Counted from the stretch's first letter, positions 1 to 6,510 are shown. The stretch: 11,578 nucleotides of DNA from PVC group bacterium (GCA_003565035.1 PXDP01000240.1:1-11578); one strand, 5' to 3'. Made by a program: numbers and translations. The notes: generated from the letters alone by a model not told the origin.

Positions 1-87
1 GGCAGAAATGAAGGGTGGGCAAACGTTTTCTCTGACCATGCGCTCCACCCCGGCAAGCGGGGCGGTGACGTGGATATGAACGTGCAT
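1..87 (-). CDS. Possible 5' end of an unknown gene, cut by window edge
   Basis: A minus-strand reading frame opens with ATG at 87-85 and stays open for 29 codons to the window edge. It begins MHVHIHVTAPLAGVERMVRE. A purine-rich AGAGGA sits directly against this ATG, which is too close for a normal ribosome site. A second in-frame ATG at 39-37 has GGTGGAG a few bases ahead and could be the true start. I do not recognise the product. An open frame this short could occur by chance, so this is only a candidate. Confidence 0.3.
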   Translation of the reverse strand, partial: MHVHIHVTAPLAGVERMVRENVCPPFISA

Positions 88-332
88 TCCTCTAAACGAC
101 AGACTGGTTGGCTCTACCTCACAATACGCATTTGAATCTGCGATCTGTTTCGAGACACTAACCCTTCAAACTGAGGTCTGGGTTTCATCGTGTTTTTTGT
201 GTAAAGCAGACTAAGAGAAAAACAGTTTGTATAAAGCTAAACGAGTTTTGCTTTACACAAATAAATTTATGACAAGCCGGCTTTATACAAATGACATTCC
301 GACTCATTCCCCGCTCTCCTCGAAATACGTTT
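88..332. other. AT-rich intergenic region with a repeated motif cluster
   Basis: No convincing gene lies between the left-edge fragment and the short ORF that ends at 333. The stretch from about 185 to 345 is clearly richer in A and T than the rest of the window and carries the five-copy motif described separately. An open frame crosses it on the minus strand, but its translation only echoes the repeats (ICIK, ICVK, FIQT, CFTQ), so I treat the region as non-coding. Confidence 0.6.
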
Positions 333-342
333 TTATACAAAT
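196..342. repeat. Five copies of a TTTGTRTAAAGC motif in mixed orientation
   Basis: Copy 1 is at 196-207 (TTTGTGTAAAGC, forward), copy 2 at 226-237 (TTTGTATAAAGC, forward), copy 3 at 250-261 (reverse), copy 4 at 280-291 (reverse) and a weaker copy 5 at 330-342 (TTTTTATACAAAT, reverse). Copy 3 is the exact reverse complement of copy 1, and copy 4 of copy 2. Copies 1 and 2 are 30 bases apart, as are copies 3 and 4, close to three helical turns. This looks like an array of protein-binding sites or a set of nested inverted repeats. The protein and the controlled gene are unknown. The candidates are the genes on either side, both on the minus strand. Confidence 0.55.
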
Positions 343-359
343 CCGCGAAAATTTCGAGG
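318..359. repeat. Nine-base perfect inverted repeat around motif copy 5
   Basis: CCTCGAAAT at 318-326 is the exact reverse complement of ATTTCGAGG at 351-359, with a 24-base loop that contains the fifth TTTGTRTAAAGC-like copy. It could form a hairpin in RNA from either strand. No T-run follows closely, so it is not a standard terminator. Confidence 0.4.
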
Positions 360-524
360 CTTTGTAATTCGTGACCAAATCGGTGATCCACACACTTCCT
401 CCCGGCCGCAGACAGCGGTGCATTTTTGCAAAACCCTTTCCACCGCCCGGTCCACCATGGGCTGACTCAAATCGAGGAGGTCCGCATCAAACCGTTGCCG
501 AATTTCATCCAAAGTTGATTTCAT
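333..524 (-). pseudogene. Short ORF, possible truncated methyltransferase gene start
   Basis: This 63-codon frame starts with ATG at 524, 13 bases after the rhodanese stop codon, with AGGA about five bases ahead, so it is placed like a second operon gene. Its first residues (MKSTLDEIRQRFDAD) are credible protein and, from memory, resemble the N-terminus of a family of class I SAM-dependent methyltransferases. After about residue 35 the sequence becomes Cys- and Arg-rich and unconvincing. The TAA stop at 335-333 lies inside copy 5 of the repeated motif. I infer a gene start cut off by a rearrangement or by insertion of the AT-rich repeat region. It could also be a genuine small protein or chance. 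Confidence 0.35.
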
Positions 525-537
525 CCCTGTCCTGCTT

Positions 538-1119
538 TCAAGGTTGCCCAGCGGTCGAGACCTCGTAAATTTTCTCCGGATTCATTCGGCGGCTCCAGGG
601 CAGCCCCTCATTCTGCCAGCCGTTCATCAGACGCTGACCCGCCTGCAGGCCCTCCCTGAGAGCATCCCCCTGAAAGCCGTGACGCACAAAATACGCATTT
701 GGGAATCCATTCTCCCGGAGAAACGCCGCACTGGGCTCTCCCCGCGCACTGCCGGAACGGCACATGGTGATGATCCGGGCATCATCCGCCAGTCCTTTCG
801 CCCGCAAAGCGGTCCGCACCGCATCCAGGAAGTCCGGATTTAACGGCATGGCAAACACCGCACGGTCACGGTCAAGCCGGGTCCGGTCCACCAGACGGAA
901 AGGAATGTTCAGATCCACAGCATCCGTAAACCCCGTAAATTGAATCTCCACCGGGTCCCGCACATCAATGAACAGAAGCGTCTCTCCTTCCTCCTGCACC
1001 AGAGCGTGTGTTTCTCCGGCGGAAAGTCCGAACGACGCCTCACCCGCCTCGATTCCGTTCCCTGCCAACAGGAAGCAAAACAAGCCGGTCCGAAAAAATT
1101 TTATCATGTGTACACGCAT
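538..1119 (-). CDS. Exported rhodanese-domain protein with CX5R loop
   Basis: The 193-residue product begins with a short basic stretch and a hydrophobic segment (about residues 6-22), a likely signal peptide ending near IEAGEA, so it probably acts in the periplasm or outside. The remainder is a single rhodanese domain: the IDVRDPVE motif at about 51-58, then MCRSGSAR at 119-126 with the presumed catalytic Cys120, then GFQGD at 148-152 and a C-terminal GLPW. Sulfurtransferases usually have a six-residue active loop. Here Cys120 and Arg126 are separated by five residues, as in Cdc25-type phosphatases and arsenate reductases of the same fold. I chose ATG 1119 because GAAAGG lies ten bases ahead. 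An in-frame TTG at 1137 lacks this support. The substrate cannot be told. Confidence 0.8.
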   Translation of the reverse strand: MRVHMIKFFRTGLFCFLLAGNGIEAGEASFGLSAGETHALVQEEGETLLFIDVRDPVEIQFTGFTDAVDLNIPFRLVDRTRLDRDRAVFAMPLNPDFLDAVRTALRAKGLADDARIITMCRSGSARGEPSAAFLRENGFPNAYFVRHGFQGDALREGLQAGQRLMNGWQNEGLPWSRRMNPEKIYEVSTAGQP

Positions 1120-1168
1120 GGTTGTCAGGCCTTTCAAGAGTCAAATTAAAAAAACGTCACCAACTTTA

Positions 1169-1196
1169 AATGTAAAATGATTCCGGAGTTTAACAA
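1169..1196 (-). promoter_or_regulatory. Weak candidate promoter for the rhodanese gene
   Basis: On the minus strand TTGTTA (1196-1191) and TACATT (1174-1169) are separated by 16 bases and would place a transcript start some 40-45 bases before the rhodanese ATG. Each box matches the sigma-70 consensus at four of six positions, in an AT-rich stretch. This could be chance. Confidence 0.25.
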
Positions 1197-1199
1197 GGT

Positions 1200-1224
1200 A
1201 AAACAGGTTCCGGGCAGGCCCCGG
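1200..1224 (-). terminator. Candidate terminator after the AraC-type regulator gene
   Basis: Just past the regulator stop codon, the minus-strand RNA can form a five-base-pair GC stem (CCGGG/CCCGG, 1224-1220 with 1214-1210) around a five-base loop, followed after six bases by TTTT (1203-1200). The stem is strong but the T-run is short and set back, so function is uncertain. Confidence 0.4.
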
Positions 1225-1229
1225 CTCAT

Positions 1230-2351
1230 TCAGGACAGGGGGAAAGCCGGAGACGTTTCCCGCCATCTGCTCGGACTCTGCCCGGTCATCCGTTTGAAAA
1301 ACGCGCTGAACCGCGCCGGCTCCGCATAGCCGACCTGTTCCCCCACACGCGAAACCGGCCAGTCCATGTCCCGGAGAAGCCGCTGACTTTCGGCCAGCCG
1401 CATGTGCAGCAAATACTGATAGGGTGTCGCTCCCGACTGATCCCGGAACGTCCGCTCAAAGGCCCGGCGCGACATTCCCACCCGCCTCGCCATTTCCTCC
1501 AGATCCGGCGGCTCCGCCAGACGCTGACGGAACTCCCGCTCCACCCGCACCACCAGCGCCCGCGGATGGCTGTCCCGCAGCGTCGTCTCCCGGGCAATCA
1601 CCGCACCGGGCGCAATCTGCATCTGCCGGGGCGTCTTTCCCCGCATCAACTCCCGCAACAGTTCCGCCGCCCGGCGCCCCAGATCCTGATACGGCACCGG
1701 AATCGAACTGATCCCCCGCTCCACCGCGATCCGATCCAGAAAACGGTCGCCAATGCCCAGCACGCCCAACGTGCCCGGAACCGCCACCCCCGCGGCCTCC
1801 GCTGCCAGAATCACCTGACGCGCCGCAAAATCCGACGGACAGAGCACCGCCGACGGCCTGGTCCCCATCTTATGCAACATGCCCTCCAATTCGAGACGTC
1901 CACGCACCCTCGCGACATCTGTCTTCCCCCCTTCGCCCAGCCCCGCATACAGGGCTTTTGGCAAAGGCTGACCCGGCAACTCATAAACGCTGACGTTGCC
2001 GTACCCCATGTCCCGGAAATGCCCGGCCGCCACCCGTCCCATCGCATGGGCATCAAAGGTCACTGCCGCCCCGTCCTCCGAAAAGGGCGATCGGCCCACA
2101 TGCACCAGCGGCACCCGCGCGGGAAGGGTTCCCAGCCACGCCTCCGACATAAACTCGCCAATCACCCCGTGCACCGCCCCGGCCTCGACCAGACGGGTCA
2201 GACTCCGCTCGAACTGTTCATGCACGCCCAGCACATGCCAGCCCTCCGCCTGCGCCACCGCCATCACCCCCTGATACCGCTCCAAATCCTCCTGCAGTCC
2301 CCCGCTGAATCCGAAAACAATCTGTATCCGCTTGGTTTGACGATTTTTCAT
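1230..2351 (-). CDS. XylR-like AraC-family transcription regulator
   Basis: This 373-residue protein has the XylR layout: an N-terminal periplasmic-binding-protein-like sensor domain (about residues 8-255, opening IQIVFGFSGG) and a C-terminal AraC DNA-binding domain with two helix-turn-helix units (about 283-304, EEMARRVGMSRRAFERTF, and 331-352, VSRVGEQVGYAEPARFSAFF). Family members sense sugars and switch nearby genes. E. coli XylR, of 392 residues, activates xylose use. The usual sugar-contact stretch near VGVDND is replaced by GIGDRF at about 199-204, so the ligand is probably not xylose. The ATG at 2351 has no clear ribosome site. The gene is divergent from gmd across 62 bases that contain a small palindrome, so it may control gmd-fcl, itself, or distant genes. 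Confidence 0.85.
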   Translation of the reverse strand: MKNRQTKRIQIVFGFSGGLQEDLERYQGVMAVAQAEGWHVLGVHEQFERSLTRLVEAGAVHGVIGEFMSEAWLGTLPARVPLVHVGRSPFSEDGAAVTFDAHAMGRVAAGHFRDMGYGNVSVYELPGQPLPKALYAGLGEGGKTDVARVRGRLELEGMLHKMGTRPSAVLCPSDFAARQVILAAEAAGVAVPGTLGVLGIGDRFLDRIAVERGISSIPVPYQDLGRRAAELLRELMRGKTPRQMQIAPGAVIARETTLRDSHPRALVVRVEREFRQRLAEPPDLEEMARRVGMSRRAFERTFRDQSGATPYQYLLHMRLAESQRLLRDMDWPVSRVGEQVGYAEPARFSAFFKRMTGQSPSRWRETSPAFPLS

Positions 2352-2361
2352 AACAAAACTT

Positions 2362-2375
2362 TACGATAAATCGTA
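2362..2375. promoter_or_regulatory. Candidate operator palindrome between regulator and gmd
   Basis: TACGAT (2362-2367) and its exact reverse complement ATCGTA (2370-2375) flank two bases. The palindrome lies 10 bases upstream of the regulator start and directly before the candidate -35 box of gmd, a fit for an operator used in autoregulation or for control of gmd. AraC-type proteins more often bind direct repeats, so the binding protein is a guess. Confidence 0.4.
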
Positions 2376-2403
2376 TTCACGTGCCAGAAAAAACGTGTAT
2401 ACT
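2376..2403 (+). promoter_or_regulatory. Candidate gmd promoter
   Basis: TTCACG (2376-2381) and TATACT (2398-2403) are separated by 16 bases. The -10 box matches the consensus at five of six positions. Transcription would start near 2410, leaving only about four bases before the gmd ATG at 2414, so the message would be almost leaderless. That agrees with the missing ribosome site ahead of this ATG. Confidence 0.45.
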
Positions 2404-2413
2404 TGGCGGCCTT

Positions 2414-3442
2414 ATGAAAAAAGCACTTATCACTGGCATTACCGGACAGGACGGATCGTATCTCGCGGAACTTCTCCTTGAAAAAGGCTACGAAGTTCAC
2501 GGCATTATCCGCCGCGCATCGAGTTTCAACACCGAGCGCATTGATCACCTCTATCAGGACCCCCACGTTAACGGCACTAAAATGTTTCTGCACTACGGCG
2601 ACGTGACCGATTCCTCGCAGATCAGCAGCCTGCTCTACGACGTGCAGCCCGAGGAAATTTACCATCTCGCCGCGCAAAGCCACGTGCGGGTCTCCTTTGA
2701 CACTCCGGAATACACAGGCGACGTGACCGGCCTCGGCACCGTCCGGATACTCGAGTCCATGCGCAAAGTCGGTCTCCAGGGCGCCCGCTTCTATCAGGCC
2801 TCCTCCTCCGAAATGTACGGCAAAGTTCTCGAAGTGCCTCAAACCGAAACCACCCCCTTCTATCCCCGCAGTCCCTACGCCTGCGCCAAAGCCTACGCCT
2901 ACCACCTCACGGTCAATTACCGCGAATCCTACGACATGCACGTCGGCAACGGCATCCTCTTCAACCACGAGTCCCCCCGCCGCGGCGAAACCTTTGTCAC
3001 CCGCAAAATCACCCGCGCCGCCACCCGCATTAAAATGGGAATGCAGGACAAACTCTATCTGGGCAACCTCGATGCCCGCCGCGACTGGGGGGACGAGCCC
3101 GACTACGTCCGCGCCATGTGGATGATGCTCCAGCAGGATGTGGCCGACGATTACGTCATTTCCACCAACGAAACCCACTCCGTCAAAGAGTTCGTGCAGG
3201 AAACCTTCGCGCTTCTGGATCTCGACTGGGAACAGTATGTGGACTACGACAAGCGCTACGAGCGCCCCACCGAGGTTGATCTGCTGATCGGCGACTACAG
3301 CAAAGCCAAAAACCAGCTCGGCTGGGAACCCAGCGTCACCTTTAAGGATCTGGTGCGTATCATGGTCGAATCCGACCTGAACCTCGCCCGCCGCGAAAGT
3401 GCCATGAAGCAGACCCTGGCCGATCTCGAAGCCCGGCCCTGA
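2414..3442 (+). CDS. gmd: GDP-mannose 4,6-dehydratase
   Basis: This cytoplasmic NADP-dependent short-chain dehydrogenase/reductase converts GDP-D-mannose to GDP-4-keto-6-deoxy-D-mannose, the first step to GDP-L-fucose and related deoxysugars. The 342-residue protein is a normal length for the family. It has the nucleotide-binding GITGQDG at residues 8-14, the SSSEMYG catalytic segment (Ser131, Glu133) and YACAK with Tyr155 and Lys159. The stretch ILFNHESPRRGETFVTRKIT at 181-200 is typical of Gmd. I chose ATG 2414 because the family starts with KKALITGITGQDG. An in-frame GTG at 2381 would add 11 residues foreign to the family. fcl follows 21 bases downstream, almost certainly in the same operon. 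Confidence 0.97.
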   Translation: MKKALITGITGQDGSYLAELLLEKGYEVHGIIRRASSFNTERIDHLYQDPHVNGTKMFLHYGDVTDSSQISSLLYDVQPEEIYHLAAQSHVRVSFDTPEYTGDVTGLGTVRILESMRKVGLQGARFYQASSSEMYGKVLEVPQTETTPFYPRSPYACAKAYAYHLTVNYRESYDMHVGNGILFNHESPRRGETFVTRKITRAATRIKMGMQDKLYLGNLDARRDWGDEPDYVRAMWMMLQQDVADDYVISTNETHSVKEFVQETFALLDLDWEQYVDYDKRYERPTEVDLLIGDYSKAKNQLGWEPSVTFKDLVRIMVESDLNLARRESAMKQTLADLEARP

Positions 3443-3463
3443 TTCCCGCAAAAGGAGTCCGCC

Positions 3464-4390
3464 ATGCTCGCACCCGATACCCGCATATTCGTCGCCGGCC
3501 ATCGCGGCATGGTCGGCTCCGCCGTCTGCCGGGCGCTTGCCGCCCGGGGCTGCCGCAACCTCCTCACCCGCACCCGGCAGGAGCTGGATCTCATGGATTC
3601 CGCCGCCGTGAACGACTTCTTCGCGGCTGAAAAGCCCGAAGTCGTCATCCACTGCGCCGCCCGCGTCGGCGGCATCCACGCCAACCGTACCTACCCCGCC
3701 GAATTCATGCGGGAAAACATCGGTGTGTCCTTCAGCGTCATTGATGCCGCCCACCGGCACGGCACCCGGCGGCTCCTCTACCTCGGCAGCTCCTGCATCT
3801 ATCCCCGCGAAGCCCCCCAGCCCCTCAAAGAAGAGTCTTTACTGACGTCCACGCTGGAACCCACCAACGAAGCCTACGCCCTCGCCAAAATCACCGCCCT
3901 CAAATACTGTCAATATCTGCGGAACCAGTACGGCCTCCTCTTCCACAGCGCGATGCCCACCAACCTGTACGGCCCCGGCGACAATTACCACCCCGAAAAC
4001 AGCCACGTCATCCCCGGAATGCTCCGAAGATTTCACGAAGCGAAACTGAGCGGCGCGGAGTCCGTGACCATCTGGGGCACCGGTACCGTCCGCCGCGAAT
4101 TTCTGCATGTGGACGATCTCGCCGCCGGCCTGCTCGCCCTGGTTGAAACGGAGAATCCGCCCGACATTGTCAACATCGGCTCCGGCGAAGACCTCACCAT
4201 CCGTGCACTGGCCGAACGCATTGCCGAAGTCGTCGGATTCAAAGGCCAGATTCTCCAAAACCCCGACATGCCCGACGGCACGCCCCGCAAATGCCTCGAC
4301 ATCTCCCGCATCCGTGCCCTCGGCTGGGCCCCCACCCTCCCGCTCAAAGAAGGACTCCGCCAGACCTATGCGGATTTTATTCTTCAGTAA
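3464..4390 (+). CDS. fcl: GDP-L-fucose synthase
   Basis: This enzyme epimerises and reduces the Gmd product with NADPH to give GDP-L-fucose, the donor for fucose in surface polysaccharides. The 308-residue protein has GHRGMVG at 12-18 for cofactor binding. Every catalytic residue known in the E. coli enzyme has a match shifted by two: Ser109 and Cys111 in GSSCIYP, Tyr138 and Lys142 in NEAYALAK, and His181 in NSHVIPG. AAAGGAG at 3451-3457 is a strong ribosome site six bases before the ATG. The gene shares an operon with gmd and ends only six bases from the stop codon of the convergent nuclease gene, with no terminator in between. It is also known as wcaG. Confidence 0.97.
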   Translation: MLAPDTRIFVAGHRGMVGSAVCRALAARGCRNLLTRTRQELDLMDSAAVNDFFAAEKPEVVIHCAARVGGIHANRTYPAEFMRENIGVSFSVIDAAHRHGTRRLLYLGSSCIYPREAPQPLKEESLLTSTLEPTNEAYALAKITALKYCQYLRNQYGLLFHSAMPTNLYGPGDNYHPENSHVIPGMLRRFHEAKLSGAESVTIWGTGTVRREFLHVDDLAAGLLALVETENPPDIVNIGSGEDLTIRALAERIAEVVGFKGQILQNPDMPDGTPRKCLDISRIRALGWAPTLPLKEGLRQTYADFILQ

Positions 4391-4396
4391 AACTGC

Positions 4397-5257
4397 TTAT
4401 TCCAGCGTCAACCACCCCTGCAACTGTGCCAGCCTTGCCTGACCAATTCCGCGGACGCGGGTGAGCTGATCCACGGCATCAAAGGGACGCGCCTCCAGAA
4501 TAGCCCTGGCCGTGACCTCTCCAATTCCGGGAATTCTCACCAGTTCCTCAACCTCTGCGGTATTCAGGTTCAACAGCTCCGTAGGGGTTGCACGGCCCAT
4601 TGCTATTTGAAACTCCAGATCCTCTCTGCGCTGCTCACTGCGTTCACGGGAAAAGGATTCCCAATCGGTATAAGCCCAGATTCCTTTGCCTTTCCGGGCC
4701 GCAATCAGTTCCGCATCCCGAAGCTGTTCACGGTAATCATGGTGGGTCATGCCATCAGGTGTGGAGCGATAAACCCCGAAAGCACGGGCCCGACCCTCGC
4801 GCACAAGCAGGGTGGCCAAATCCTCGCCCTCAGAGGTGGTAACAAAAGCGTAGATCCGGGGATAGCGCGGAGAGCCCCGGGCATCCGCGAAGGTGGTATG
4901 CACCGTAAACGGGCTTTGCAGCCAGAGATTGACCTGCCGAGTGGCGGCCTCACCCATCGCTTTAGCCAGCTCAATCGAGGCCTGCGGAGACCCTCCGTAA
5001 TTTGATATGCCGAAATAGCGGCGCTGCGCTCGCAGACGCCGGGCATCACTTTCGGTGCGAACCGTATCCTCCAGCGTATCCGCACCATAAAGTCTGATCG
5101 TATGTTCGGTTCCATCTGGAAACCGGACCCGGAAGCTGTCCCCGTCTCCCCAGGAGGTCGGCACATGAACACACCCCTCAACAGTGGTAAACCCGCCCGC
5201 CAACGAAACCAGTGCGGCGCAAAAACTTAGCAGTAAAAAACAGAATAACTTTCGCAT
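4397..5257 (-). CDS. Exported thermonuclease with helix-hairpin-helix domain
   Basis: The 286-residue protein starts with a clear signal peptide (about residues 1-21), so it should act outside the cytoplasm. A staphylococcal-nuclease-like domain spans about 30-195. DGD at 38-40 and IRLYGADTLED at 54-64 supply Asp40, Arg55, Asp60 and Glu63, matching nuclease residues Asp21, Arg35, Asp40 and Glu43, and Arg134 is a likely match for Arg87. A C-terminal ComEA-type region follows: LNLNTAEVEELVRIPGIG (229-246) and a second hairpin VRGIG (268-272), both non-specific DNA-binding elements. The active residues suggest a working enzyme that cuts extracellular or periplasmic DNA or RNA, for nutrients or DNA uptake. 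AGG lies three bases before the ATG. The hydrolase gene lies 83 bases upstream on the same strand. Confidence 0.85.
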   Translation of the reverse strand: MRKLFCFLLLSFCAALVSLAGGFTTVEGCVHVPTSWGDGDSFRVRFPDGTEHTIRLYGADTLEDTVRTESDARRLRAQRRYFGISNYGGSPQASIELAKAMGEAATRQVNLWLQSPFTVHTTFADARGSPRYPRIYAFVTTSEGEDLATLLVREGRARAFGVYRSTPDGMTHHDYREQLRDAELIAARKGKGIWAYTDWESFSRERSEQRREDLEFQIAMGRATPTELLNLNTAEVEELVRIPGIGEVTARAILEARPFDAVDQLTRVRGIGQARLAQLQGWLTLE

Positions 5258-5340
5258 AATCCTGTAATCTTAAGAACAAAACCTCAGAACGCAAATCTCT
5301 TTAAAACCGAGTACGATAAGAGAGGTTAATTGAATACAAC

Positions 5341-6147
5341 CTACTCGTGAAGCAAAAACGCCATAATTTCGCCCCAAAAACGCCTGGATCCGAAAAACAC
5401 CGAATTATGATCCGCATCCGCCTGAAGCCGCCAGAGTTTCGGCCCCGCATACCCTTCATACAACTCCCTCGCAAGGCGTGAAGGGATCACTGAATCCCGT
5501 CCCGCCACCACAAAAGCGACCGGCCCGGAAAAGTTTGCCAAGTGCTCATCATTCCGGAAGCGATCCCGCAGCAGCAGGCGAACCGGCAGCCAGGGGTAAT
5601 GATGGGATGCCGCGGCCGAAAGTCGGTTAAATGGCGTAATCAGCAGCACCCCGTCCGCCTCCCGTTCCGCCGCCAGCCAGGTCGCCGTTCCGCTGCCGAT
5701 CGATTCCCCAACGAGCAGGATTGTGCTGTAACTTTCCCGAATCGCCTCATGCGCCTTGAGGGCCGCTTCGCGAAACGCCATCTCACTGGGTCGGCCCTCC
5801 CGGAACCCGTATCCCGGATATTCCAGGAGATAGACCGAGAAGGTTTCGCCCAGTTCCGTACCCCGGAACAAATCCCGCAAATAATCCCGATGCACCGCCC
5901 CGCCCGCGTTTCCGTGAAAAACAAGCACCGCCGTACCTCCACCCAGCGTATCTTTCCAGCCATGAAACGTCCCGTTATGCTCCCAGAACGCCAGTCCCCG
6001 CCGCGCCGCCACTTCCCGCCCCTGCGCCTCCGTATACCGCGTCGGCAGAAAAATCATCCCCCGCTGCAGAACAAACAAAAGCCCGGCAAAGCCCAGATAC
6101 ACCAGACCCGCCATCCGAAACACACGCAAGATTCCCGTCACATTCAT
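5341..6147 (-). CDS. Membrane-anchored alpha/beta hydrolase (BEM46/ABHD13-like)
   Basis: The 268-residue protein has one N-terminal membrane segment (about residues 12-28) and an alpha/beta-hydrolase domain. Visible elements are HGNAGG at 78-83 (oxyanion region), GESIG at 147-151 with nucleophile Ser149, Asp218 in GRDSVIP and His247 in DADHN, so the catalytic triad is intact. The pattern HGNAGG, then EYPGYG, then GESIGSG is that of the BEM46/ABHD13/YfhR group, serine hydrolases whose bacterial substrates are mostly unknown. The membrane anchor suggests work at the inner membrane, perhaps on lipids or acylated molecules. No good ribosome site precedes ATG 6147. GAGG is 17 bases away, and ATG 6114 is a less likely alternative because it would cut into the region ahead of the membrane segment. 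Confidence 0.85.
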   Translation of the reverse strand: MNVTGILRVFRMAGLVYLGFAGLLFVLQRGMIFLPTRYTEAQGREVAARRGLAFWEHNGTFHGWKDTLGGGTAVLVFHGNAGGAVHRDYLRDLFRGTELGETFSVYLLEYPGYGFREGRPSEMAFREAALKAHEAIRESYSTILLVGESIGSGTATWLAAEREADGVLLITPFNRLSAAASHHYPWLPVRLLLRDRFRNDEHLANFSGPVAFVVAGRDSVIPSRLARELYEGYAGPKLWRLQADADHNSVFFGSRRFWGEIMAFLLHE

Positions 6148-6299
6148 CTGACAGTTCTACCACACCTCACTCAAATTCCAACCCCGCACGCCTCAAAAAC
6201 CAAGGAGCATTTTCAAACCATCCGTAACATACAAACGACTTCAAGCTTATAAATGCGGGCCCCCACTCCACGCGGGCGCATCCCGGATATGGTGAATAC

Positions 6300-6398
6300 C
6301 CAACTGATAGCTGCGCCGGACAACGGATAGGAAAAGAGATGCATGAGGATGCTTAATCTGCGGATAGGCATCCGTTGTCCGGCGGAGCTATCCGTTGG
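6300..6398. repeat. REP/MITE-like inverted repeat with 29-base arms
   Basis: The left arm (6300-6328) and the reverse complement of the right arm (6370-6398) match at 27 of 29 positions. The core GCCGGACAACGGAT is identical, and the loop is 41 bases. Each arm repeats a unit internally: CAACTGATAG at 6301-6310 and CAACGGATAG at 6321-6330, with their complements on the right side. CGGAT/ATCCG at 6361-6374 allows another small hairpin. No target-site duplication is evident and there is no transposase. The form suits a repetitive extragenic palindrome or a small non-autonomous element. It could also act as a transcript-end or stability structure between divergent genes. Confidence 0.7.
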
Positions 6399-6510
6399 AA
6401 GATAAACGTTCCGCCTTGTCCTCCCGCCAACGCCTGGTTTCCTGAGTGCTTCGCGTCAAGGTGAGGGGCCTGTTGAACTTAAAATGGAATTTCGGCCGGT
6501 CGGAAACAGC

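Noticed and set aside
196..342. Possible CRISPR array
   Set aside because: The repeats are only 12-13 bases, occur in both orientations and have unequal spacers. There is no cas gene.
120..705. Shared 12-base string AATACGCATTTG near 124 and 691
   Set aside because: Several identical 12-base pairs are expected by chance in a window of this size, and flanking bases do not match.
1404..2369. 321-codon plus-strand frame opposite the AraC-type regulator
   Set aside because: The product is dominated by His, Pro, Arg and Gln with no domain, which is the signature of an antisense shadow of a GC-rich gene.
2348..3760. 470-codon open frame on the minus strand opposite gmd and fcl
   Set aside because: It lies fully antisense to two certain genes, is rich in Gly, Val and Ala repeats, and has no ribosome site. 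Long antisense frames are common in C-rich third-position genes.
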